Below, in pieces: positions 56,434 through 64,000 of a stretch of DNA of 64,000 nucleotides (position 1 is its first letter; the number at the start of each line of letters is the position of its first letter). A program made the position numbers and the translations under genes. This DNA is from Variovorax sp. PBL-E5 (lineage in GTDB: Bacteria; Pseudomonadota; Gammaproteobacteria; Burkholderiales; Burkholderiaceae_C), in contig NZ_LR594671.1 in NCBI RefSeq assembly GCF_901827185.1, positions 4,552,001 to 4,616,000 on the forward strand. Reading direction: 5' to 3'. The notes under the pieces were generated by a model. It was given only the letters and a program-made list of their open reading frames with translations, was not told where the DNA came from and made no database searches.

Positions 56434-57576
56434 CTAGCCGATTTCGGATTCGGCGAGGCCCGGGGGCGATGGCGCGACCGATGTCGCAGTGCCTTGCCGC
56501 CGAAACTCGGTGGGCGTCATGCGGGTGTCGGCCTTGAACGCACGGTTGAAGGGCCCGAGCGACTGGAAGCCGGCATCCATCGCGATCGTCAGGATCGGCG
56601 TGTCGGCCTGTTCCGGGTCCGCGAGCCAGCGGCGCGCGTCGGCCAGGCGGTAGGTGTTCAGGAAGGCGCTGAAATTGCGGTGGCCCAGGCCCCGGTTGAT
56701 CAGGCGCCGCAACTTGTGCTCGGGCAAGGCCATGCGCTCGGCGAGTGCGCCGATCGTCAGGTTCGCCTCGCGATAGACATGGTCAACCGCCATGAGCGCC
56801 TCGAGCGCGGCGACCTGCCGAGCGTCGGGCGCCGGCGCCGTGTCGGCGACCGGAGACAGCGCAGAGGCAGCGAACGCGGCCGGGTGCTCGATCGGCTCGG
56901 CGCCGACCACTGCCGAGCCGAACAGGCCGTCGTGGCCCTCGCGCAGCAGCCGCCACGCGACGAACAGCGCCAGGCCGGCGATGCCGGCGGCGTTCGCGGT
57001 GCTCTCGACCACCTCCCTCAAGCTCAGGGCCGACAGCAGCGCCACCAGCAACTGCGCGACCGTATAGAGGGCCGTCGCCGCGACGATCAGCGAGCGCAAC
57101 CGACGCCGGCCTTCGATCAGGTCTTCGCGCCAGTTCGCGACCGCCTGCCCGATTGCCAGCAGCGCCCATGCGACGGGCATCAGGCTCAGCGCCAGTCCCG
57201 CAGCAGGTTCCCACTGCGCGTGCGCGGTGCCTTGCCCGACGCAGTGCAGCATGCCGACCGCTGCCAGCATGGCCCAGACCCCTGCGTGCCAGGTGCGCAA
57301 GCGGAAGTCGTCGTCGAACAGCGCCAAGGTGAAGAGCCAGAACACGAACATGCTGCCCGATGCCAGTGCGATCACGAGCACCGACCCGAAGCCCGGCCCG
57401 ACCGTGAAGCCGGGCATCGAAGCCAGCGTGGCCGCCACGACGGAAATCGCGAAGCCCGAACCAAGCCGCGCGGCGATCGCCCGCGGATGGTCACGCCACA
57501 ACGCCACCGCAATCAGCAGCAACGCGCCCGTCGCGCCGCCGCGCAGCAGCAGGTTCAGCGTCAGCATCGTGGCCAT
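56434..57576 (-). CDS. Membrane-anchored AraC-family regulator
   Basis: This 380-residue protein has an N-terminal membrane region of about seven hydrophobic segments (residues 5-225, for example GALLLIAVALW and SVLVIALASGSMFVFW) and a C-terminal AraC/XylS double HTH (about 265-365; TIGALAERMALPEHKLRRLI, TIAMDAGFQSLGPFNRAFKA, TPTEFRR). Such proteins sense a membrane or periplasmic signal. It may control the adjacent serine hydrolase, by position only. Confidence 0.85.
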   Translation of the reverse strand: MATMLTLNLLLRGGATGALLLIAVALWRDHPRAIAARLGSGFAISVVAATLASMPGFTVGPGFGSVLVIALASGSMFVFWLFTLALFDDDFRLRTWHAGVWAMLAAVGMLHCVGQGTAHAQWEPAAGLALSLMPVAWALLAIGQAVANWREDLIEGRRRLRSLIVAATALYTVAQLLVALLSALSLREVVESTANAAGIAGLALFVAWRLLREGHDGLFGSAVVGAEPIEHPAAFAASALSPVADTAPAPDARQVAALEALMAVDHVYREANLTIGALAERMALPEHKLRRLINRGLGHRNFSAFLNTYRLADARRWLADPEQADTPILTIAMDAGFQSLGPFNRAFKADTRMTPTEFRRQGTATSVAPSPPGLAESEIG

Positions 57577-57601
57577 GCTGAAAATTGTAGTGCGCGTGGC
57601 C

Positions 57602-58723
57602 CTACCCGAGCGTGCCCATCAGCCATCGATTGACTGCGAAGCCGCCGACCACGAGCCAGACGAAGAGCAGGCTGGCCATTGCGAGCGGCCGCACGCCGGC
57701 GCGCCGGATCGCCGATGCGTGGGTCGTCAATCCCAGACCGGCCATGGCCATCGCCAGCACGCCGGTATCGAAGGCGTTGACGAAGGCGACCCAGGACGGC
57801 GGCAGTGCGACCGCGCTGTGGAACAGCATGACCGCAACGAAGCCCAGCGCGAACCAGGGCACGGCGACGCCTGAGCCGAGCGCGGCCGAGGCCGCCTGCC
57901 CCTTGCGCGAGCCGCGCGCCAGCCACGCCGACAGCATCAGCAGAAAAGGCGCCAGCATCATCACGCGGCCCATCTTGGCGACCACGGCCGTGTCGGCCGC
58001 CTGGGCACTGATGGCGCGGCCCGCCGCGACCACCTGGGCCACCTCGTGGATCGTCGATCCGGCGAACACCCCGTATTGCTGCGGCGACATCGCAAGCGCC
58101 GGCAGCGAGGCCAAGGCGTCGTAGATCAACGGATAGAGGAACAGGCCCGCGGTGCCGAACACCACCACCGTGGCCACTGCGACCGCCACCTGCTGCGCGC
58201 GCGCGCGCAGCACCGGCTGCGTGGCCATCACCGCGGCCGCACCGCAGATCGAGCTGCCGGCACCGATCAGGATCGCCGTGTCGCGATCGATGCGCAAGAG
58301 GCGCACGCCGGCCAGCAGCGCGAGCGCGAAAGTGCTCGACAGCATCAACGCGTCGACCAGCACGGCCTCCAGACCGACATGTGCCATGTCCTGCACCGTG
58401 AGCCGGATGCCGTACAGCACGATGCCCAGGCGCAGCAGCCGCTGCCGGGAGAAATCGACGCCTGCCCTGGCGGGCTCGATCGCCTGCCCGAGCCGGGTGT
58501 TGCCCACCACCATGCCGAGAACGATCGCCAGCGTCAGCGCGCTGATGCCATGCCGATCGAGCCACCCGAGCTGCGCGAATCCCATCGCTGCGGCAGCCAG
58601 CGCGCCGGTGAGCAGCAGCCCCGGCAGCAGTGCGCGCACCGGGCTCAGCCGGGCGCGCAGCGCGGCAGCCGGCGCCCATCGGACAGGTGGCACGGATTGG
58701 AGAATGGGCGGCATCGACGACAC
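57602..58723 (-). CDS. yeiH: YeiH-family putative exporter (UPF0324)
   Basis: This 373-residue protein has about ten membrane spans and conserved segments HGISALTLAIVLGMVVGNT, RLGIVLYGIRLTVQDM, SICGAAAVMATQPV, VFAGSTIHEVAQVVAAG. GTG 58723 is chosen because AAGGAG lies 6 bp upstream; the longer frame to 58768 has no ribosome-binding site. It is divergent from a LysR gene, matching the yeiE/yeiH arrangement of enterobacteria. The proposed transport of sulfonate or sulfate-type anions is from the family name and not shown here. Confidence 0.85.
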   Translation of the reverse strand: MSSMPPILQSVPPVRWAPAAALRARLSPVRALLPGLLLTGALAAAAMGFAQLGWLDRHGISALTLAIVLGMVVGNTRLGQAIEPARAGVDFSRQRLLRLGIVLYGIRLTVQDMAHVGLEAVLVDALMLSSTFALALLAGVRLLRIDRDTAILIGAGSSICGAAAVMATQPVLRARAQQVAVAVATVVVFGTAGLFLYPLIYDALASLPALAMSPQQYGVFAGSTIHEVAQVVAAGRAISAQAADTAVVAKMGRVMMLAPFLLMLSAWLARGSRKGQAASAALGSGVAVPWFALGFVAVMLFHSAVALPPSWVAFVNAFDTGVLAMAMAGLGLTTHASAIRRAGVRPLAMASLLFVWLVVGGFAVNRWLMGTLG

Positions 58724-58817
58724 GGGTGGCTCCTTGCAGGTACCGCACTGTGCATGCACCGCACTCATATGTAAAACTGGTTATATTGATATCTTCGAAC
58801 TATCTGATCGATAAGCC

Positions 58818-59729
58818 ATGCGCCTCACGCTACGCCAGCTCCAGCTGTTCCATGCCATTGCCGAGACCCACAGCACCACTGCGGCGGCCGAGCGCGTTGC
58901 GCTGTCGCAGTCGGCGATCAGCTCGGCATTGGGCGAACTCGAAGGCGTGCTCGACGTGCAGCTGTTCGACCGCATCGGCAAGCGCCTGATGCTCAACGAC
59001 AACGGCCGGATGCTGATGCCGATGGCGCGCGCGCTGCTCGACGCCGCCGAGGAAATCGAGCAGAACTTTCAGGCCGGCGAGGCGGCGTCGATCCACCTGC
59101 GGCTGGCGGCGAGCACCACCATCGGCAACTACCTGATGCCGTCGCTGCTGGCCGGCTTCCAGCGCGCGTGGCCGCAGGCGCGCGTCGAACTGCAGATCGG
59201 CAACACGCAGGACGTGATGGCGCAGGCGGTGTCGCTGGCCGCCGACCTCGGGCTGATCGAAGGCCCCTGCCATGACGCCGATCTCATGGTCTTGCCGTGG
59301 ATGGACGATGAGATGGTGGTCGTCGCCGCGCCCCGTCACCCGCTCCTGACACAGGCGGAAGGCGGCCGGCTCGGCGTGCGGCAGTTGCGGCAGGCACGCT
59401 GGCTGCTGCGCGAACCGGGCTCCGGCACGCGCGAAACCGTGGAGCATGCGCTGCTGCCCCATCTGCATCAGTTGTCCGAAGTCATGACGCTCGGCAGTTC
59501 GGAGGCCATCAAGAACGCCGTCGCCGAAGGCATGGGCCTGAGCTGCCTGTCGCTGTGCGTCGTGCAGGACCTGATCCGCGCAAAACGGCTGGTGGTGGTG
59601 TCCTCCACCTTGCCGAGGATCACGCGGCGCTTCTCGCTCGTGCACCACCGGCGCAAAGCGCTGTCGGGCCCGCTCAGGGCTTTCGCACGGCATTGCGGAA
59701 TCGCCGCCGAGCAACTGCAAAGACCCTGA
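58818..59729 (+). CDS. LysR-family regulator, YeiE-like, divergent from yeiH
   Basis: This 303-residue protein has the winged HTH at 1-60 (MRLTLRQLQLFHAIAETHST, LSQSAISSALGELEGVLDVQ) and the effector domain (about 90-290). The 94-bp interval to the YeiH gene would hold the shared operator. By analogy with YeiE it may regulate yeiH in response to sulfite or related compounds; inference only. Confidence 0.85.
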   Translation: MRLTLRQLQLFHAIAETHSTTAAAERVALSQSAISSALGELEGVLDVQLFDRIGKRLMLNDNGRMLMPMARALLDAAEEIEQNFQAGEAASIHLRLAASTTIGNYLMPSLLAGFQRAWPQARVELQIGNTQDVMAQAVSLAADLGLIEGPCHDADLMVLPWMDDEMVVVAAPRHPLLTQAEGGRLGVRQLRQARWLLREPGSGTRETVEHALLPHLHQLSEVMTLGSSEAIKNAVAEGMGLSCLSLCVVQDLIRAKRLVVVSSTLPRITRRFSLVHHRRKALSGPLRAFARHCGIAAEQLQRP

Positions 59730-59942
59730 AAGACATGCACATTCGATCGGGCTGGCCGGGCTGTCCCGGGCACTCTTCGTTATGTTTCATGGCGGGCTCC
59801 ATCCCTGGCGCGTCGTCGAGTTCCCCGAAAGACAGCGCGAGGCACTGGCCGATCGTTTCGAGGAAGAGAAGCGCCATGCGCTGCCGGCGCAGGTCTGGTC
59901 CAGCCGGATTCCGGATGCAACGACAAAGACCGACCCGCGCCT

Positions 59943-61148
59943 TCAGCCCGCCAACGGCGCCTCGCTCAGATAGCGCTCGGCCAGCCGCGTCCAGTAGGCC
60001 GCACCGATCACGACGTTGTCGTCGTTGAAGTCGTAGCTCGGGTTGTGGACCATGCAGGCGCCCGCGCTGTCGCCATCGCCGTTGCCGATCAACAGGTAGC
60101 AGCCGGGGCGCTTTTCGAGCATGAAGGCGAAGTCCTCGCTGCCGGTCAGTGCCGGGCCTTGCAGCACGACCTGATCGGCCCCCACCAGCTCGATGCCGAT
60201 GCGGCGCGCAAACTCGGTTTCCGCGCTGCTGTTGACCAGCGCCGAGTAGCCGCGCTGATAGTCGACCTCGGCCGTCACGTTGAAGCTCTGCGCCTGCGCG
60301 TGGACCAGTTCGCTGATGCGCTTCTGGAGCAGGTCGCGCACGCTTTGCTCCAGCGCGCGCACGCTCAATGCCAGCTTCGCGCTTTGCGGGATCACGTTGT
60401 TGGCGATGCCCGACTGCATCATGCCCACCGTGACCACCGCGGTCTGCAGCGGGTCGACGTTGCGCGACACCACGGTCTGCAAGGCCATCACCAGGCTGGC
60501 CGCCGCCACCAGCGGGTCGGCCGCGCGATGCGGCATGGCCGCGTGGCCGCCACGCCCGTTCAGGGTGATGAAGACCTTGTCCGACGAAGCCATCATCGGC
60601 CCTTCGCGAAACACCAGCTTGCCCTGGGGCCAGCCGGGCATGTTGTGCATGCCGAAGATGGCGTCGCACGGAAAGTTGTCGAACAGGCCGTCTTCCATCA
60701 TGCGCATGGCGCCGCTTTCGCGCGTGCCGTATTCCTCTGCCGGCTGGAAGATCAGGTTCAGCGTGCCCGAGAAGCGGCCGCGCTCGGCCAGCGCCTTGGC
60801 GGCCCCGAGCAGCATCGCGGTGTGGCCATCGTGGCCGCAGGCGTGCATCACGCCGCTCTGGCGGCTGGCGTACTTCAGCCCGGTTTCTTCCTTGATCGGC
60901 AGCGCGTCCATGTCGGCGCGCAGGCCCACCGCGCGCGTGCCGCTGCCGCGCCGCAACTGGCCGACGAGTCCGGTGTCGCCCAGTCCGCGCGTGACGTGGT
61001 AGCCCCAGTCCTGCAGGCGCTCGGCCACCAGGTCGCTGGTGCGCTGCTCCTTGAAGGACAGCTCGGGGTTGTGGTGGATGTCGCGCCGGATGCCGATGAA
61101 TTCCTCGGCGTGGGGACGCAGGGCTTGCAGCGTGTCTTCAGCGGTCAT
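59943..61148 (-). CDS. M20-family amidohydrolase (hippurate hydrolase-like)
   Basis: This 401-residue metallopeptidase has zinc ligands in HACGHDGHTAMLLGAA and an EE pair in IFQPAEEYGTRES, plus GMHNMPGWPQG and the C-terminal HNPSYDFND. This family hydrolyses N-acyl or N-aroyl amino acids. ATG 61148 is chosen; an in-frame start at 61181 has no better site. It is divergent from the MFS gene by 176 bp, which might import a substrate. Confidence 0.9.
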   Translation of the reverse strand: MTAEDTLQALRPHAEEFIGIRRDIHHNPELSFKEQRTSDLVAERLQDWGYHVTRGLGDTGLVGQLRRGSGTRAVGLRADMDALPIKEETGLKYASRQSGVMHACGHDGHTAMLLGAAKALAERGRFSGTLNLIFQPAEEYGTRESGAMRMMEDGLFDNFPCDAIFGMHNMPGWPQGKLVFREGPMMASSDKVFITLNGRGGHAAMPHRAADPLVAAASLVMALQTVVSRNVDPLQTAVVTVGMMQSGIANNVIPQSAKLALSVRALEQSVRDLLQKRISELVHAQAQSFNVTAEVDYQRGYSALVNSSAETEFARRIGIELVGADQVVLQGPALTGSEDFAFMLEKRPGCYLLIGNGDGDSAGACMVHNPSYDFNDDNVVIGAAYWTRLAERYLSEAPLAG

Positions 61149-61324
61149 GGGACGGCTCGCGTGGGGTGAACGAAATGGCATCCTAAGGCGCGGTCCCTGG
61201 CTCGTCCAACGCCAAGGTCAATAGGCATCGGAAGGAAGCGGCGCCCCGTTCATAGCGATCCTCTTCCCTGCCGGCCGGGATTTGCTGCATGATTCCTCGA
61301 GACGAGCCCACCCGAAGGAGTTTC

Positions 61325-62617
61325 ATGACTGCCACCATGACGACGCTCCCGTCCGCCGCGCGTCCCAAGGCAACGTTCACCACCATTGCGGCCATCACGG
61401 TGGGCAATGGTCTCGAGTTCTTCGACTTCACGGTCTACTCGTTCTTCGCGGTGCTGATCGGCAGCGTCTTCTTTCCCGCCAAGGACGCGATCGACAGCCT
61501 GATGCTGGCCGTGGGCAGCTACGGCATCGCCTTCCTGGCGCGGCCCATCGGCGGCGTGGTGCTCGGCCTGTACGCCGACCGGGCCGGCCGCAAGCCGGCC
61601 ATGACCCTGACCCTCATCCTCATGGCGGCCGGCTCCCTCGGGGTGGCCGTGGCGCCCACCCATGCGCAGATCGGCGTGCTCGCGCCGATCTGGCTCGTTC
61701 TGGCGCGTCTCATGCAGGGCTTCGCGCTCGGCGGCGAGGTCGGGGCTTCGACCTCGCTGTTGCTGGAGTACGCCGATGACCACAGCCGCGGCTACTTCGG
61801 CAGCTGGCAATTCTTCAGCCAGGGCCTGAGTTCGCTGCTGGGTGCGGCCGTCGCGACGCTGCTGACCAACACCCTGTCGCACGACCAGCTCTATGCCTGG
61901 GGCTGGCGCATTCCGTTTGCCATCGGCGTGCTGATGGTGCCGCTCGGGGTCTACATCCGGCGCCATCTCGACGAGACGCTGGGGCCGCAGGCGCACACAT
62001 CGAGCCCGATGAGCAAACTGGGAGAGGTCTTTCGAAACCATGCAGGGCTGGTCTGGTCGGGCGTGCTGATGATCCTGGGCGGCACGGTGGCGACCTATGT
62101 GGTGATCTTCTACCTCGCCACCTACGCGACCCAGTTTCTCAAGATGCCGCTGTCGCTGACGCTGTGGGCGAGCCTGACCGCCTCGCTCGTGATCGTCCTG
62201 GCATCGACCTATGCGGGCACGCTGTCGGACCGGGTCGGCCGCAAGCCCGTGATCGCATGGTCGCGGTCGGCGCTCGCCGTGCTGGTCTTGCCGGGCTTCA
62301 TGCTGCTGGACGCCTACCGGTCCATCCCCGTGCTGATCGGCGTGGTCGCGGTGCTCTCCTTCCTGGTCGTGCTGCAGGCCGTGCCGGCCATCGTGATGCT
62401 GACCGAAGTGTTCCCGCGCCCGATCCGGGCCACGTCGCTGTCGATCGTCTACAGCCTCGGGGTGGCAGTCTTCGGCGGCACGGCCCAGCTCATCGTGACA
62501 TGGCTGATCCATGTCACGGGCAGCGACCTCGCCCCGGCGTGGTACCTGGTCGGCGCGACCGTGGTTTCGACGCTGCCGCTGCTTTGGCTGAAGGAGACGG
62601 CCGGCCGGCCGATCTGA
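61325..62617 (+). CDS. MFS metabolite:H+ symporter
   Basis: This 430-residue transporter of about twelve membrane spans has GNGLEFFDFTVYSFFA in TM1, the MFS signature YADRAGRKPAM (loop 2-3) and its repeat SDRVGRKPVI (loop 8-9). It resembles the aromatic-acid or dicarboxylate symporter group. ATG 61325 follows AAGGAGTTTC; a longer frame to 61289 is less well placed. Substrate unknown. Confidence 0.9.
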   Translation: MTATMTTLPSAARPKATFTTIAAITVGNGLEFFDFTVYSFFAVLIGSVFFPAKDAIDSLMLAVGSYGIAFLARPIGGVVLGLYADRAGRKPAMTLTLILMAAGSLGVAVAPTHAQIGVLAPIWLVLARLMQGFALGGEVGASTSLLLEYADDHSRGYFGSWQFFSQGLSSLLGAAVATLLTNTLSHDQLYAWGWRIPFAIGVLMVPLGVYIRRHLDETLGPQAHTSSPMSKLGEVFRNHAGLVWSGVLMILGGTVATYVVIFYLATYATQFLKMPLSLTLWASLTASLVIVLASTYAGTLSDRVGRKPVIAWSRSALAVLVLPGFMLLDAYRSIPVLIGVVAVLSFLVVLQAVPAIVMLTEVFPRPIRATSLSIVYSLGVAVFGGTAQLIVTWLIHVTGSDLAPAWYLVGATVVSTLPLLWLKETAGRPI

Positions 62618-62725
62618 CCCGCTGGGGGAGTCCGCTCAGGCTGAATTTTTCTCAGCCGCCGACAAGAGCACCATGCCCGCCCAGCGGCACACGGCAACCC
62701 GGGCACACGTCTCAAGCCGGCCTCC

Positions 62726-63455
62726 ATGCGCAGACTCCGCTTCCTCACCCACCGCCATCGCGCGCCCTCGACCAACCGGGCGCTCGGACTGCCGCTCGCC
62801 TTCAACGCCGGTGCGGTCAACGCGGGCGGCTTCCTCGTGCTGCACATGTACACCTCGCACATGACCGGCTTCGCGTCGCAGCTGTCGGACGGCCTGGTGA
62901 TGGGCGACATGAAGATCCTGCTGAATGCACTGGGCGCGATCCTCTCGTTCCTGCCCGGCGCCGCGGTCTGCGCGATCCTCGTGAACTGGGCGCGGCAGCG
63001 CCGCCTGCACAGCGTCTATGCGCCGCCGCTGCTGCTGGAGGCGGCGCTGATGTTCCCGTTCGGGCTGATGGGTGCGATCACGCTCACCTGGGCAACACCC
63101 TTCGCCGTGCCGCTCACGGTGCTGCTGCTGTCATTCAGCATGGCCTGCAGAACGCCGTGGCGTCGAAGACGTCGGGCGGCAGCATACGAACCACCCACAT
63201 GACCGGCAACATCACCGACCTGGGCATGGAGCTGGGCAAGCTGCTCTACTGGAACCGCGGCGAGGTTCCGGCGGCCTCATCGGCATGTTCGTGCTGGGCG
63301 GCGCGATGGGGGCGCTGGGCTTCAAGTACATCGGCTTCATCTGCGTGATTCCGCTCGCCGCGCTGCTCCTCGCGCTGTCGCTGCCGCCGCTGCTGAAGGA
63401 TCTGCCGCGCCGGCACGCGCTGCGGCCGCCGCAGTCAGGACGCCGCGGCGCCTGA
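62726..63455 (+). pseudogene. DUF1275 (YoaK-type) membrane protein, frameshifted
   Basis: The first frame encodes LPLAFNAGAVNAGGFLVLHM up to LTVLLLSFSMA, then continues in another frame as GLQNAVASKTSGGSIRTTHM and TGNITDLGMELGKLLYWNR, and in a third as GLIGMFVLGGAMGALGFKYI to the stop at 63455. The first shift fits a missing G in a run near 63145 (AGCATGGCCTGCAG versus expected AGCATGGGCCTGCAG). The second lies near 63263-63280 and also seems to lose codons. Unless these are sequencing errors, the gene is inactive. Confidence 0.75.
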
Positions 63456-63486
63456 ACGCGGTCTTGCGGACCGAAGAAGCCGCGCG

Positions 63487-64000
63487 CTACTGGATCGGCT
63501 CGATCTTCGCCAGCCGCACCCATTCGCGCCAGCGCGCGCGGTCGGCTTCGGTGAACTTCGCCATCTCGGCCAGCGAATAGGGTTGCACCGTCATGCCCAG
63601 CCGCTCCAGGGCCTGGCGCGTCGGCGGATCGGCGAGCGCGGCGTTCAGCAGCCGGTTCATCCGGCCGATGACGGCATCGGGCGTGCCCGTCGGCACCGCG
63701 AGGCCGATCCAGCTGCGCACCTCGAAGCCCGGCAGCGCCTCGGCCACCGTCGGCACATCGGGCAGCGAGGGCGTGCGCTGCAGCGAGGTGGTCGCGATCG
63801 GCACGATGCCCTTGTTCTGCAGCGCCGGGGCCGCGGACATGATGTCGAGGAAAGCGAAGTCGATCGTGCCGCCGGCCAGGTCGGTGATGATCTGCGCCAG
63901 GCTCTTGTAGGCCGCGCCGATCACGTCGATGTCGGCGCGCGACTTGATGATCGCCGGCGGCACCTGCGAGGACGAGGTGGCGTAGCCGTAGCTTAGCTTG
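63487..64000 (-). CDS. Bug-family (tripartite tricarboxylate transporter) substrate-binding protein, C-terminal part
   Basis: The minus-strand frame enters at the window end and encodes KLSYGYATSSSQVPPAIIKS, then AYKSLAQIITDLAGGTIDFA, VPTVAEALPGFEVRSWIGLA and a C-terminal helical segment. These are characteristic of the Bug solute-binding family, abundant in Burkholderiales. The N-terminal half lies beyond the window. Substrate unknown. Confidence 0.85.
   Translation of the reverse strand, partial: KLSYGYATSSSQVPPAIIKSRADIDVIGAAYKSLAQIITDLAGGTIDFAFLDIMSAAPALQNKGIVPIATTSLQRTPSLPDVPTVAEALPGFEVRSWIGLAVPTGTPDAVIGRMNRLLNAALADPPTRQALERLGMTVQPYSLAEMAKFTEADRARWREWVRLAKIEPIQ

Noticed and set aside
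59782..59973. 63-codon plus-strand frame between the LysR and M20 genes
   Set aside because: No recognised motif or good ribosome-binding site and it overlaps the M20 gene end; not supported.

Overview
The window reads as a high-GC betaproteobacterial chromosome, most like Burkholderiales/Comamonadaceae (a Variovorax-type organism). This rests on the protocatechuate dioxygenase locus under a PcaQ-like regulator, the DUF1841 protein, the many LysR regulators, the Bug-type (tripartite tricarboxylate transporter) binding protein and the overall codon use. Genus assignment is inference. A complete, apparently intact lambdoid podovirus prophage of about 39.8 kb is inserted in the 3' end of a tRNA-Arg(CCU) gene. 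A 27-bp duplication of the tRNA 3' end (15056-15082 and 54904-54930) marks its borders.

Left host flank (1-15082): three LysR-type regulators (one cut by the window edge), a DUF1841 protein, pcaQ-pcaH-pcaG, a dihaem cytochrome c4, a MoxR ATPase / GNAT acetyltransferase / VWA protein group, a 2OG-Fe(II) oxygenase, tamA-tamB (outer-membrane translocation and assembly module) and tRNA-Arg. Right host flank (54931-64000): a class-C beta-lactamase-fold lipoprotein, a membrane-anchored AraC-type regulator, a YeiH-type exporter divergent from a LysR regulator (yeiE/yeiH-like pair), an M20 amidohydrolase, an MFS metabolite:H+ symporter, a frameshifted DUF1275 gene and a truncated Bug-type binding protein.

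Prophage layout. Right end, plus strand: DUF4224 protein, Xis-like protein and tyrosine integrase next to attR. The immunity region at 45.2-46.8 kb has a CI-like repressor (plus) divergent from Cro and CII (minus), with three operator-like repeats overlapping a good pR promoter. The pR transcript continues leftward through a ParB-like protein, an SF2 helicase, a Toprim primase and a Q-type antiterminator candidate to a lambda-like pR'-tR' element (40274-40408). Late genes then run leftward on the minus strand: terminase, P22-like portal, a 20-residue-repeat protein, scaffold, SU10-type major capsid protein, adaptor, nozzle, tail proteins, ejection proteins, tail fibre and lysis genes. The capsid, portal and nozzle genes point to a short-tailed phage. 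The cI transcript carries two tandem lipoproteins and other small genes. A second lysogeny-type operon (48.4-49.6 kb) ends in a Tat/lipobox SGNH hydrolase, and a nucleotidyltransferase-like gene with its own promoter lies beside attL.

The most unusual part is 49.6-52.1 kb. A ribbon-helix-helix (RHH) protein ending in DDDIPF, the acidic tip of bacterial SSB, is divergent from an Arc-like protein that is translationally coupled to a BRO-N antirepressor-like protein. A palindrome covers the promoter between them. The arrangement matches phage P22 immI (mnt / arc-ant), and a second divergent RHH pair with three palindromes follows directly. The CI-like repressor has no visible self-cleavage domain, so antirepressor control of induction is a reasonable hypothesis. 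A second notable feature is an AspH-type 2OG hydroxylase overlapping a cupin gene inside the virion morphogenesis operon.
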